Source: Nocardia crassostreae
Lineage (GTDB): Bacteria > Actinomycetota > Actinomycetes > Mycobacteriales > Mycobacteriaceae
Direction: 5' to 3'
Assembly (NCBI RefSeq): GCF_001613405.1
Contig: NZ_BDCH01000010.1
Span: 62,001-126,000 of the forward strand
Length of the DNA stretch: 64,000 nt
Below are positions 51,363 through 61,091 of the stretch, piece by piece. The notes beneath the pieces are model-generated. The model saw only the letters and a program-made list of their open reading frames with translations. It was not told where the DNA came from and ran no database searches. Numbering within the stretch: the first letter of the stretch is position 1; each line of letters begins with the position of its first letter. Both the position numbers and the translations under genes were made by a program.

Positions 51363-52518
51363 ACCCGATCCCAATGACGCCGCCACCGGTCCGCTGTGGC
51401 GGGCGGCGCAGGCCTTCCGGCTGGTCACCCTGCTCTACGCGGTGGGCCAGCAGATCGCCTCGGTACCGCATTACACCAATCAGCGCCTGAGCTGGGTGCT
51501 CATCGCCGCCATGGCGGTCTGGTCCGGGGTTTCGGCGGTGTTGTTGTCGCAGACACACTTCCGGAATCTGAAGCGGTCCAGGACCGCGGTCGTCATCGGC
51601 GACCACCTGGTGATTATCGCGCTCATCTTCGCCACCCGGTTCGTGGCCGACTACGACTGGTATCACAACCACTAGACCCTGCCCACCACGCTGTGGACGG
51701 CCAATGCCGTCATGTCCTCGGCCATTCTGTGGGGACCGCTCGGTGGCGTCGGCTCCGGCCTGCTCATCTCGGGGGCCATCATTACCGCCAGATCCCAATG
51801 GGAACTGGATGTCTGGCGCGATGCGACGCTGCCGGTGCTGGTCTCGGTGGGCCTGGCCATCGGGCTGGCCGCCAATACCGCGCGCCGGGCCCAGCAGCAG
51901 CTGCAGCGCGCCGTGCGGCTCACCGCGGCCGCGCAGGAACGCGATCGACTGGCCCGCGAGGTGCACGACGGGGTGCTGCAGGTGCTCAGCTACATCAAGC
52001 GGCGCGGCGCCGAAATCGGCGGTCCCACCGCGGATCTGGCGCAGCGCGCGGGCGAGCAGGAGGTGGCGCTGCGGGTGCTCATCTCCGAACAGGGCGAACG
52101 CGCCGATGCCGGATCCGCCGAGGAGGATCTGCGCCCGCTGCTGACCGCCCAGGCCACGCCGTCGGTCTTCGTGTCCACCCCCGGCGATCCGGTCCCGATC
52201 GGCCGCTGGGAGGCCCGCGAGATCGCCGCCGCCGTGGCCGCCGCGCTCGCCAATGTCGTCCAGCACGCCGGTGCGGGCGCGAAAGCCTATGTGCTGCTGG
52301 AGGATACCGGCGGCGAACTCATCGTGAGCGTGCGCGACGACGGGCCCGGCATTCCGTCCGGCCGCCTCGCCGAGGCCGAAGGGCAAGGGCGCATGGGTGT
52401 TTCGCGATCGATCATCGGCCGGATCGCCGCCATCGGCGGGACGGCGCAACTGCTCTTCGAAGCCGCGGGCGAGGACGATGGAGCGGAGTGGGAATTCCGG
52501 GTACCCAGGGCAGGATGA
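51346..52518 (+). pseudogene. Sensor histidine kinase (HisKA_3 type) with in-frame TAG
   Basis: GTG 51346 starts a membrane sensor kinase: PLWRAAQAFRLVTLLYAVGQQ, several membrane segments up to VADYDWYHNH, and then a TAG at 51673-51675. The same frame continues without interruption: TLPTTLWTANAVMSSAILWGP, the H-box AREVHDGVLQVLSYIKRR and ATPase boxes AALANVVQHAG, DDGPGI and GMGV-like GRMGVSRS, 390 residues in all. A CAG-to-TAG change explains it (Gln at that place). If real, the MacS/DesK-type kinase is lost while its response regulator gene 16 bases downstream is intact. Confidence 0.85.
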
Positions 52519-52534
52519 AAATCGGGAGGCGGAC

Positions 52535-53203
52535 ATGGCACCGGATGCGACCGGACAGCGGATCTCGGTCATGGTGGTCGACGACCACCCGATCTGGCGG
52601 GACGGGGTCGCCCGCGACCTCGCCGAGGCCGGATTCGAGGTGGTCGCCACCGCGGACGGCGTCGGCGCCGCCGGTCGGCGCGCGGCGGCGGTCACCCCCG
52701 ACGTGGTCCTCATGGATATGCAACTCCCCGACGGCAATGGCGCCGACGCCACCGCCGAGGTGCTGCGCGTCTCGCCGCGCACCCGGGTGCTGGTGCTGTC
52801 GGCCTCGGCCGAACGCGACGACGTCCTCGACGCCATCAAGGCCGGGGCCATCGGCTACCTGGTGAAGAGCGCCTCCGCCACTGAACTCGAGGACGCCGTG
52901 CGCGCCACCGCCGCCGGGCAGGCCGTCTTCACCCCCGGCCTGGCCGGGCTGGTGCTCGGCGAATACCGGCGCATTGCCAATACCCCGCCCGATCGCGACG
53001 AACCGCACCGGCCCGCCCTCACCGATCGGGAGACCGAGGTGCTGCGCATGGTCGCCAAGGGACTGTCCGCCAAGCAGATCGCCACGCGGCTCAGCCTCAG
53101 CCATCGCACGGTGGAGAACCATGTGCAATCCACGCTGCGCAAACTGCAGTTGGGCAATCGGGTCGAGCTCACCCGCTACGCCATCGAACAGGGCCTCGAG
53201 TAG
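52535..53203 (+). CDS. LuxR/NarL-type response regulator
   Basis: A 222-residue NarL-type response regulator. The receiver has VVDDHPIWRDG with the acidic pair, phosphoacceptor Asp in VVLMDMQLPDG, Thr/Ser in LVLSASAE and Lys in YLVKSASA. The C-terminal DNA-binding domain reads LTDRETEVLRMVAKGLSAKQIATRLSLSHRTVENHV (quoted in part). ATG 52535 has GGGAGG upstream. It is paired with the kinase gene upstream, whose frame is interrupted in this sequence. Targets are unknown; the next gene (DUF1707) is a possible one. Confidence 0.93.
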   Translation: MAPDATGQRISVMVVDDHPIWRDGVARDLAEAGFEVVATADGVGAAGRRAAAVTPDVVLMDMQLPDGNGADATAEVLRVSPRTRVLVLSASAERDDVLDAIKAGAIGYLVKSASATELEDAVRATAAGQAVFTPGLAGLVLGEYRRIANTPPDRDEPHRPALTDRETEVLRMVAKGLSAKQIATRLSLSHRTVENHVQSTLRKLQLGNRVELTRYAIEQGLE

Positions 53204-53261
53204 GGCGGATTCAGGGATTGCCCTGATGCGCGGCCGGTCGCCGGATCGCTAGCCTCGAAGC

Positions 53262-54032
53262 ATGGGTGGTCCTGAATCTGTTTCCGGCGCCGACGCCACC
53301 GCGGTCGGCGACCGGGATCTGCGGGTATCGGATGTCGAACGCGAACATGTCGAGCGACTGCTGCAGCGCGCGGTCGGGCTCGGCATGCTCTCGCTGGGGG
53401 AATTCACCGAGCGCATGGATACGGCCCTGGCCGCCAAGACGCGCGGCGAGCTGAATGCCGTGCTGGTCGATCTGCCCGGTATCCGGCTGGCCGGGCAACC
53501 CGCGCCCGCGGCCCAGCCCTATCCGTCCGGCCGCCCGCCCTTCGGTCCCGCCCAGGCGCGCTTCGCACACGCCCAGGCCCGGATGGCGCACGCACAGCAG
53601 CGATTCGCGCACGTCCAGCAGCGTTTCGGCGCGCTGCCCGGCGGGACGCAACAATCCGCCACCGGGCATGTGATCCGCGCCCGGCTGACCGGGCTGACCC
53701 GCAAGGGGACCTGGCAGGTCCCGCCGGTGCTGGTGCTCAACGACTTCATGGGCAGCGTGACCCTCGACTTCACCCAGGCGGTCATGTCCACCCAGGTGGT
53801 GGAGATCCAGGTGGACGACGTCATGACCTCCATCGAGCTGATCGTCCCGTCCGAGGCCACCGTCGATCTGAACGGTCTCGACATCATCGGCGGCAGCATC
53901 AACAACAAGGTGCGTACCGGTCCGCCCATGGGTCCGCTGCACCTGGTGGTGCACGGCAGGCTCCGGCTCGGCTCGGTCACCGCCAAGCATCCGTTCGCCG
54001 CCCAGTGGAAGCGCTTCTTCACGGCGGGGTAA
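53262..54032 (+). CDS. DUF1707 domain protein with LiaF-like C-terminus
   Basis: A 256-residue protein. About residues 15-75 form DUF1707: LRVSDVEREHVERLLQRAVGLGMLSLGEFTERMDTALAAKTRGEL, quoted in part as LRVSDVEREHVERLL. A helical stretch with repeating AHAQ units (RFAHAQARMAHAQQRFAHVQQRF in part) joins it to a beta-rich LiaF-type domain (TLDFTQAVMSTQVVEIQVDD, EATVDLNGLDIIGGSINNK). Such proteins often respond to cell-envelope stress and accompany two-component systems, as here. ATG 53262. No signal peptide. Confidence 0.85.
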   Translation: MGGPESVSGADATAVGDRDLRVSDVEREHVERLLQRAVGLGMLSLGEFTERMDTALAAKTRGELNAVLVDLPGIRLAGQPAPAAQPYPSGRPPFGPAQARFAHAQARMAHAQQRFAHVQQRFGALPGGTQQSATGHVIRARLTGLTRKGTWQVPPVLVLNDFMGSVTLDFTQAVMSTQVVEIQVDDVMTSIELIVPSEATVDLNGLDIIGGSINNKVRTGPPMGPLHLVVHGRLRLGSVTAKHPFAAQWKRFFTAG

Positions 54033-54088
54033 TCCATCCAGCGAAACAGACCGGGCGGCAACAATTTACGGCGGGTATCGTCACGCAC

Positions 54089-54928
54089 ATGGTGGAAGGC
54101 GGCGTGACAGACTCGGTTCCGGAACCCTTCATCCGCATCGGCCGCGGCGAACCCCTGCTCCTGCTGCACGGGCTGGTCCTCACCTGGCAGTCCTGGACTC
54201 CGGTCATCGACGACCTCGCCGGTTCCGCCGGTCGTGCCGGTTACGACATCCTGGCTCCCACCCTGCCCGGCCACTGGGGCGGCCCCGCCCCCGCCCGCCC
54301 CGCCACCTTCTCCGGTCTCGCCGACGCCATGGAACTCCTGCTCGACGAGGCGGGCTGGGCCACCACCCATATCGCGGGCAACTCGGTGGGCGGCTGGCTG
54401 GCCCTCGAACTGGCCGCGCGTGGCCGCGCCCGCTCGGTCACCGCCATCGCACCGGCCGGACTCTGGGCCGGTCCCGACGCCGCGGCCTCGCTGCTGCGTC
54501 GGTATCGCGCCCTCGGTCCGCTCATCGGCCTCGACACCGACCGGCCCCCCGCCATGCCGTCGATGATCCGCAGCCTCCTCGTTCCGCTACTGGCCCACCG
54601 CCCCGCCGCCGTCCCCAACCGGCTCGCCAAGGCCATGGCCGCCGCCCCCGCCAACTGTTCCATCCTCACGGATCTGGCCGAAGACCCCGCTCTGCCTTTA
54701 GGTTTCACCGGCTTGGACACCCTCGACACCCCCACCACCGTCCTGCTGCCCGAACACGACCGCGTCCTGCCCCCGCATGTCTACGCGCCCCTCGCCGACA
54801 CCCCGACCCTCACCGTGCGCGCCCTGCCCGGCGTCGGCCACGTCCCCATGCTCGAGGATCCGGACGCCGTCACCGCCGAGATCCGCGCCACCACAGCCCG
54901 CGCGAAGGCCGCCTCGCAATCGGCGTAA
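54089..54928 (+). CDS. Alpha/beta hydrolase
   Basis: A 279-residue alpha/beta-fold protein: LLLLHGLVLTWQSW with the oxyanion region, nucleophile elbow AGNSVGG, acid in LLPEHDRVLPP, and His in PGVGHVPMLEDP. The substrate is unknown. ATG 54089 is used; upstream in-frame extension to 54005 overlaps DUF1707. It lies 56 bases after DUF1707 on the same strand and may belong to that unit. Confidence 0.85.
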   Translation: MVEGGVTDSVPEPFIRIGRGEPLLLLHGLVLTWQSWTPVIDDLAGSAGRAGYDILAPTLPGHWGGPAPARPATFSGLADAMELLLDEAGWATTHIAGNSVGGWLALELAARGRARSVTAIAPAGLWAGPDAAASLLRRYRALGPLIGLDTDRPPAMPSMIRSLLVPLLAHRPAAVPNRLAKAMAAAPANCSILTDLAEDPALPLGFTGLDTLDTPTTVLLPEHDRVLPPHVYAPLADTPTLTVRALPGVGHVPMLEDPDAVTAEIRATTARAKAASQSA

Positions 54929-55018
54929 CCCAACTCCCAGGTGATCGGGTAGTAATCGCCGCGCCGCCGGGTGTTTCTACTCATGCGTGCAAACGCCCTG
55001 GTCGACAGCATTGCTGGC

Positions 55019-57138
55019 ATGAACACCGCCATCGATCCGCGCCTGATCGCCCGGTTGTCGACCGAATTCACCTCGCTCAGCACCCATATGGGAGTGCTCG
55101 GCCGCGACCTCGAGGCACTGCACCGCCAGGTCATCGCCGAACACGAGCGCCAGACCACCGATTCCGGCAAGGAAACCATCGCACCGCCCGCTGCCACACA
55201 GACAGCGGGCGGCGCCATGCCCGTCGGCCCCGGGCATGAGCCCGGCGAGTGGATGCGGTCGGCACCGACGGGCGATCCGGAAACCCCGAGCCGCCCTCTC
55301 GCACCCCCCACACCCGGTCGGCCGCCGAACCCGTATGCCGCCCCGAGCCCGGTTCCCGGCGCGCCGGTTCAACCTGTGCCGACGTCGTATACGGCGGGGG
55401 CTATGGCCCGGGGCGGTCAGCCTATGCCCGGCCCGCAGGTGGGTGCTGTGCCCGGTGGGGTGCGCGGGGGCTGGATGGGTGGCGGGATGTATCAGGCATA
55501 TCCGCCCGCGCAGCCGCCGCGGCGACTACCCGCGCGGGAGCCGCGGACGCCGTGGTGGCAGCGGGAGGGGGTGATCAGCCGGGTGCTCGCGGTGGCGGGT
55601 GTGGGGGTCACGCTGATCGGCGTGGTGATGCTGCTGGTGCTGGCGGCGCAGGCCGGGTTCTTCGGGCCGGTGCCGAGAGTCGTTGCGGGGGCGGCGTTCT
55701 CGGCTGCGCTGGTGGCGGTCGGGATGCGGGTGTACGGGCGGGCCGGGGGCAGGTGGGTGCCATTGCGATGGCGGCTACGGGTATCGCCGGGGGATATCTG
55801 GATGTCGTGGCGGTGACCGCCATGTACGGGTGGGTGCACCCGGTCGTCGGATACGCGGTCGCACTGGGTATCGCGGCGGGCGGCGTGGCGCTCGCGCTGC
55901 GATGGAACTCGCAGGCGCTGGCGGTGCTCGTGGTGCTGGGCGCGGCGCTGCTGTCCCCGGCGGTGACCACCGAACTGGCGCTGCTCGCCTTCCTCATCGT
56001 GCTGCAAATCGCGGCTCTGCCTGTGCAATTGGTGCGGGACTGGCCGTTCTTGCACATCGTGCGCATCATGTCCGCCGTGCTGGCGACCCTGACCACCGTC
56101 GCCATGGCGGGTCTCGGCGACGAATCGCGCGGGCACCGCTACCAGGTGCTCGCCGCCGCTGTCGTCATCGCGGCGGTGGGGCTGGCAGGTTCGGTGCTGG
56201 TGGTGCGCCGTCGCGCCGGGGATATCGCCGCGAGCCTGACCTTCGCCGCGGCCACGGTGCCGCTGCTGGCCGCGCCCACCATGTTCGAACGGCGCACCGC
56301 CATACTCGTTTCCGCGGTGTTCGCGGCGGTGCTGCTGCTGGTCGCGGTGCTGCCGTGGTTGCCGAAGATCGCCGACCGGGTGCGGATCCCCGGTCACCTG
56401 GCAGCGGTCGCCGCGGTGACCGGCGCCTGCGCCGTGCTGGAGGCGTGCCTCAGTGCGACGGGTGAGCGCACGTTCGCGATCTCCCAGTACCTGGTCGCGC
56501 TCGGCTTCCTGGCGGTCGCCGGGCAGCAGCGCTCCCGGGTGGCGGCGGGGATCGGTGCGGTCTTCGCGGTGCTCGGCACCCTGAAGTTCCTCTCCTACGC
56601 CACCCCGGAGACGCTCGCCGAGCAGCGCAATGCCATTGACCACCTGGGCTTTTCCACGGCGCTGACCGCCGTGGCGGCACTGGCCGTCCTGGCCGCCGGA
56701 TTCTGGTGCGTCCGCCGACTCGGCGTGGCGGCCAATGAATCCGAGGGTACGGCGCTCGCGGTGGTCGGCGGCGTCGCGGGCTTGTACGCCGTCACCGCCT
56801 CGGCGGTCTCGCTCGGCGTCGCCACCGGCAGCCCCGACGGTTTCCTTGCCGGTCACGGCATTGCCACCGTCGTCTGGATGGCCGCCGCGACCGGAGCGCT
56901 GCTGTTCGGGCTGCGCCGTCTGGCCCGGACGCCGCAACAGGCGAAAGTCGCACTGGGAGCGGGTCTGCTGGTCACGGCGGCGGCCTTGGCCAAGCTGTTC
57001 CTGTTCGATCTGGCCACACTGGACGGCCTGGTCCGGGCTGCGGCCTTCCTGGTGGTCGGCGTCCTGTTCCTGCTGGCGGGCACCCGATACGCACGGGCCT
57101 TCGCCGAAGCGGGGAACAACGGAGCGCCCTCGCACTAG
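55019..57138 (+). pseudogene. DUF2339 membrane protein, frameshifted
   Basis: ATG 55019 starts NTAIDPRLIARLSTEFTSLSTHM, then a Pro/Gly-rich region, a PRTPWWQREGVISRVLAVAG stretch and membrane segments to MRVYGRAGG. Near 55744-55750 (GGGGGC) the family frame shifts: QVGAIAMAATGIAGGYLDVVAV then continues through about 12 more membrane segments to the stop at 57138. One missing G in the run restores 706 residues, a normal DUF2339 length. Family: large polytopic membrane protein of unknown function. Whether the break is real needs reads. Confidence 0.82.
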
Positions 57139-57147
57139 GCGCCAATA

Positions 57148-57188
57148 CGAAACGCCCGGCCGGACTTGTTGTCCGGCCGGGCGTTTCG
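57148..57188. terminator. Bidirectional terminator, 18-bp stem
   Basis: Arms 57148-57165 and 57171-57188 are exact reverse complements, 5-base loop, between the convergent DUF2339 and mmpL3 genes. Confidence 0.93.
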
Positions 57189-57195
57189 ATTGTGA

Positions 57196-60100
57196 TCAGT
57201 CGCGGTTCTGGCGGCGGAGCAGTTCGTTGACGCTCACCGTGCGGCCTTCGCCGCCGCGATGCTTGCCTTCGTCTTCGTCCTTGGCGGGACGGCGCTTAGC
57301 GGAGCGCAGGTCCGACATCCACTGCTCGATGCTGCTGCGACCGCCGCCCGCCTGGGGCTGATCCTCGGCCGCGTGGTGGGTCGGATGATGCTGTTCGGCA
57401 GCCGAATCCGCGGGCTGCGCCGTCTCGGGCTCGTGCGGCTGGTACAGCTGGGCGCGCGTGGCCGGATGCGGGGGCAGCTTCGGCACGCCGGGGGGCGGCA
57501 GTACCCGATCCGCTCCGGCGGTCGGCTCCGCCGACGGCGATTCCGGCTGGCGGACAGGCTGAATCGGTTGCGGGGCGGGCTGAATCGGCTGCGGTGCGGG
57601 CGGAGTCGGCTGCGAGATCGACGGCATGACCGGCTGGGGAGCCGGGGACTGTGCGCCGGGCTGCTGGGCGAAGGAACCGTCCTGGCCGCGCGAAGCTGGC
57701 TGGTCAGCGGCGAGCCTGGGGACCCCCGGGGAACCGGGATCCGCCGTGGGCACACCGGAACCGGGCAGTGTGAAGGCGACATCCGGATCGCGGTCGGGTC
57801 GACGGGCGCCGCCCGACATGGGGTCGATGCCGGTCGGCGCACCGCCATCGCGCTGCGCGCCGCCGTTGAACTGCGGGCCGTTGCCGGGCTGAGCGTTGCC
57901 GCCGGGTTGGGCGCCGTTGCCGGACCGCTCGGTTATACCGCTGCCGGACTTGGGTGGAATGCCTTGGGCGGGGGGCTGTTTGGCGACGGGGGTGGTCGGG
58001 GCGGCGTCGCCCAGTTTCTGGGTGGGCGCTTCGCTGTCGACGTCCACGGTGCGGGGCTTCGGCTTGAAGCGGCCGATGCGGGGCATGGCGCCGCTCGGGG
58101 TGAGGGCGGGCATCTGCATGGTGACCGGGTCGGTGACCGGGGTGGTCTTGACCAGGTCGATGACCTCGCCGCCGCCGGGGCGCTCATCGTCGAGAATGGG
58201 CTCGCCCAGGCCGATCTTCTGCTGGATCTTCTTCATCCAGGCCGGGGCCCACCAGCAGTCGTCGCCGAGCAGCTTCATGGTTGCGGGCACCAGCAGCATG
58301 CGCAGTACGGTGGCGTCGATGAACAGCGCCGCCACCATGCCGTAGGCGATGTACTGCATCATGACCAGTTCGGAGAAGGCGAACGCGCCCGTCACCACCA
58401 GCAGAATTAGTGCCGCCGCGGTAATGATGCGGCCGGTCTGCGCGGTGCCGATGCGGACCGCCTCGGTGGTGCTCGCGCCCTGGGTGCGCGCTTCGACCAT
58501 GCGGGACAGGAGGAATACCTCGTAGTCCACGGATAGGCCGTAGATGATGGCGATGATCAGCACCAGCACCGGCGACATGATCGGCTGCGGCGTGAAGTTG
58601 AGCAGGCTCGCGCCGTGACCGTCGATGAAGATCCAGGTCAGGATGCCCAGCGTGGAGCCGAGGCCGAGCGCGCTCATGAGCGCCGCCTTGAGCGGCAGCA
58701 CCAGCGAGCCGAAGGTGAGGAACATGAGGATGGTGGTGACCAGCAGCACCAGCGCGATCATCAACGGCATGAGATCGAGCAGCGAGTTGATGGAGTCCAT
58801 CATCATGACCGGCTGACCGGTGACCATGACCTGCGCGCCCTCGGGGATTTCCATGGCGCGCAGGAAGTCGACGGTCTCTTCCGGATGGGCACTGTCCACG
58901 ACCGTGGCCTCGGTGACCCACACGTTCGAATCGTTCGGCGGCTTCTTCGGGGCCTGGAACTGGGAGTTCTTCACCAGTCCGGGCGCTTGGTTGGCCTGGG
59001 TGAGAATCGACCCGATATTGCGCGAATCGTCGGTGACGATGATCAGCTGCACCGGATCGGACTTGCGCAGCGGAAAGACCTCGTCGAAGTGCTCCTGCTC
59101 CAGACGCGTCGGATTGTCCGGCGGCAGATAGGTTTCCGAGATGCCGCCGAACTGCAGGTTCTTCACCGGGATGATGAGCAGCAGCAGCACGATGGTCAGC
59201 GGGATGGCCACCTTGAGCGGGTGCTTCATGACCCACGCGGTCTGCCATCCCCAGAAGCTGTTCTCCACCTCGTCGGCGGTCTTGGTCTTGCGAATCCACT
59301 TGAGTCCCAGCATGTCCACGCGCGGGCCGAGAACGCTCAGCAGCGCGGGCAGCACGGTCAGCGCGGAGACCATGGCCAGCAGCACCGCGGCGATGGTGCC
59401 GTAGGCGACGGACTTGAGGAAGCCCTGCGGGAACAGCAGCATGCCCGCGCTGGCGGCGATGATCATGGTCGCCGAGGACGTGACGGTGCGTCCGGCCGTC
59501 ATGACCGAACGCCGCACCGCCGCCTTGGTGTCATAACCCTCGGCCAGTTCCTCGCGGAACCGGCTCACGATGAACAGGCCGTAGTCGATGGCCAGGCCCA
59601 GGCCGATCATGGACACCACGGCGGAGACGAACGAGTTCACCTCGGTGAACTTGGTCAGCGCCATGATGATGCCATTGGAGGCCAGAATGGTCAGGCCGCC
59701 GATGATGAGCGGCAGCGCCGCGGCCACCACACCGCCGAAGATGAAGAACAGCAGCACCGCGACGGCCGGAAGCGCCAGCAGCTCCATGCGTTTCACATCG
59801 CTGGCAATGGTGTCGTTGAGCGTGAAGGCGATCGGCTGCAGACCCGCGACCTCGACCTTGATGCCGGGAATCGCGAAGGCGTCCTTCACCTTGTTGTAGT
59901 TCCGCAGCATCTCGGTGTCGTTATTGCCCTCGAGGGCCAGGGACGCGAAGGCGTACTTCTTGTCCTTGCTGCCCGCGACGTTCGGAATCCACTCGCCGGT
60001 ATCGGTTTTCCAGTAGGCGCCGTTGACCTTCGTGATCAGCGGGTATTCCTGGGGCAGGCTGTTGAGCTTGTCGACGACCTTCTTGCTGAAGTCCTCGCTG

Positions 60101-60345
60101 TCGATGTTCTCGCCGTCGGGCGCGGTGAACAGCAGCAGGATGTCGGCGCTGTGATCGCGCCCGTAGACCTCGTCCTTCAGCTCAGCGGCCTTGACCGACT
60201 GAGAATGCGGATCGAACCACCCGCTGGAGCTGAGATGGTCTCCGAGTCCGAGCCCGAACACGCCGAGCGCGAGGAATCCGGCGACGGCTACGCCCAGAAC
60301 GGTGAAGCGCAGCTTGTAGACCAGGTCGCCCCAGCGGGTGAACAC
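57196..60345 (-). CDS. mmpL3: MMPL-family transporter, MmpL3 orthologue
   Basis: A 1049-residue RND-type transporter that flips trehalose monomycolate to build the mycomembrane. Twelve membrane segments lie in two halves, with the proton-relay pairs Asp254-Tyr255 (GLGLAIDYGLF) and Asp607-Tyr608 (IYGLSVDYEVF). The long cytoplasmic C-terminal tail is Pro/Gln-rich and ends in SVNELLRRQNRD, much like the MmpL3 tail of mycobacteria. GTG 60345 overlaps the NYN stop by one base. Orthology rests on synteny (NYN gene, then trmB) and on the tail. Longer than M. tuberculosis MmpL3 (944 residues) mainly in that tail. Confidence 0.93.
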   Translation of the reverse strand: MFTRWGDLVYKLRFTVLGVAVAGFLALGVFGLGLGDHLSSSGWFDPHSQSVKAAELKDEVYGRDHSADILLLFTAPDGENIDSEDFSKKVVDKLNSLPQEYPLITKVNGAYWKTDTGEWIPNVAGSKDKKYAFASLALEGNNDTEMLRNYNKVKDAFAIPGIKVEVAGLQPIAFTLNDTIASDVKRMELLALPAVAVLLFFIFGGVVAAALPLIIGGLTILASNGIIMALTKFTEVNSFVSAVVSMIGLGLAIDYGLFIVSRFREELAEGYDTKAAVRRSVMTAGRTVTSSATMIIAASAGMLLFPQGFLKSVAYGTIAAVLLAMVSALTVLPALLSVLGPRVDMLGLKWIRKTKTADEVENSFWGWQTAWVMKHPLKVAIPLTIVLLLLIIPVKNLQFGGISETYLPPDNPTRLEQEHFDEVFPLRKSDPVQLIIVTDDSRNIGSILTQANQAPGLVKNSQFQAPKKPPNDSNVWVTEATVVDSAHPEETVDFLRAMEIPEGAQVMVTGQPVMMMDSINSLLDLMPLMIALVLLVTTILMFLTFGSLVLPLKAALMSALGLGSTLGILTWIFIDGHGASLLNFTPQPIMSPVLVLIIAIIYGLSVDYEVFLLSRMVEARTQGASTTEAVRIGTAQTGRIITAAALILLVVTGAFAFSELVMMQYIAYGMVAALFIDATVLRMLLVPATMKLLGDDCWWAPAWMKKIQQKIGLGEPILDDERPGGGEVIDLVKTTPVTDPVTMQMPALTPSGAMPRIGRFKPKPRTVDVDSEAPTQKLGDAAPTTPVAKQPPAQGIPPKSGSGITERSGNGAQPGGNAQPGNGPQFNGGAQRDGGAPTGIDPMSGGARRPDRDPDVAFTLPGSGVPTADPGSPGVPRLAADQPASRGQDGSFAQQPGAQSPAPQPVMPSISQPTPPAPQPIQPAPQPIQPVRQPESPSAEPTAGADRVLPPPGVPKLPPHPATRAQLYQPHEPETAQPADSAAEQHHPTHHAAEDQPQAGGGRSSIEQWMSDLRSAKRRPAKDEDEGKHRGGEGRTVSVNELLRRQNRD

Positions 60346-61091
60346 TAAGCGACTCCTCGTGCGGGACGGGAGGTGAGCAGCGCCGACAGCGGCCGGAACG
60401 GCTGCAGCCAGGCTCCCTCGTCGGGCAGCGAATCGAGGCTGACCCGGGGCAGCGGTTCACGGAACACGCCCGGGATGTCCTCGAGATCGATGAACTCGAG
60501 AATATCCGACGTGACCGCCCAACTCGCGTGCTCGCGGAATCCCAGCACCTGAACCGGCACGCCGGTGGCGGCGATCTCCTCGAGCGGTGCGCGGAAGGCC
60601 TGGCCATCGGCGGAGGCCACCATGATATCGGCCAAACCCGCACCGCGACGGCGTAGTTCGATATGGGCCAGCATGTCGGAGTCGACATCGGAATCTTCGT
60701 CGATCTTGGGCTTGGCGAAGACGGCATAGCCGACATTGCGCAGCGCCTCCACCCACGGCCGCACCACATCGGCGGTGCCGGGGGCGATATTGGTGAAGAC
60801 CGTCGCCTCGGGTTCGACGCGGGTCACGCTGCCCACGGATAGTTCCGCGGTGCGCGCCAGCAGCCAGCGGCCGAGCGCATCGAAGCGGGGGCGATAGGCG
60901 GCTGTCGGGCGGCCGCCGAGAATCGCGCCGAGACCCATATCGAGGTTCGGTGCGTCCCAGACGAGCAGCACGCGGCGCACATCCGCGGGGCCGCCCGGAA
61001 TGGCCGGGCCGCCCGTTAGCTCCCCCGAGGCAGTGCCGTGCATTATTTCGGCAACATCCGCGACCTCCGGGGCCATCTCACTGACGCTCAT
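60345..61091 (-). CDS. NYN domain RNase-like protein (Rv0207c-like)
   Basis: A 248-residue protein with a PIN-like NYN fold: VLLVWDAPNLDMGLG (first acidic), KPKIDEDSDVDSDMLAHIELRR (second cluster), and DIMVASADGQAFRAPLEEI (third). The four conserved acids suggest a metal-dependent RNase, not tested. ATG 61091 overlaps the trmB stop (ATGA) and the stop overlaps mmpL3. In M. tuberculosis the same gene lies between mmpL3 and trmB, so the block is ancient. Confidence 0.88.
   Translation of the reverse strand: MSVSEMAPEVADVAEIMHGTASGELTGGPAIPGGPADVRRVLLVWDAPNLDMGLGAILGGRPTAAYRPRFDALGRWLLARTAELSVGSVTRVEPEATVFTNIAPGTADVVRPWVEALRNVGYAVFAKPKIDEDSDVDSDMLAHIELRRRGAGLADIMVASADGQAFRAPLEEIAATGVPVQVLGFREHASWAVTSDILEFIDLEDIPGVFREPLPRVSLDSLPDEGAWLQPFRPLSALLTSRPARGVA

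Noticed and set aside
58615-60348. 577-residue plus-strand frame opposite mmpL3
   Set aside because: Shadow of mmpL3 with His/Gln/Arg-rich composition.
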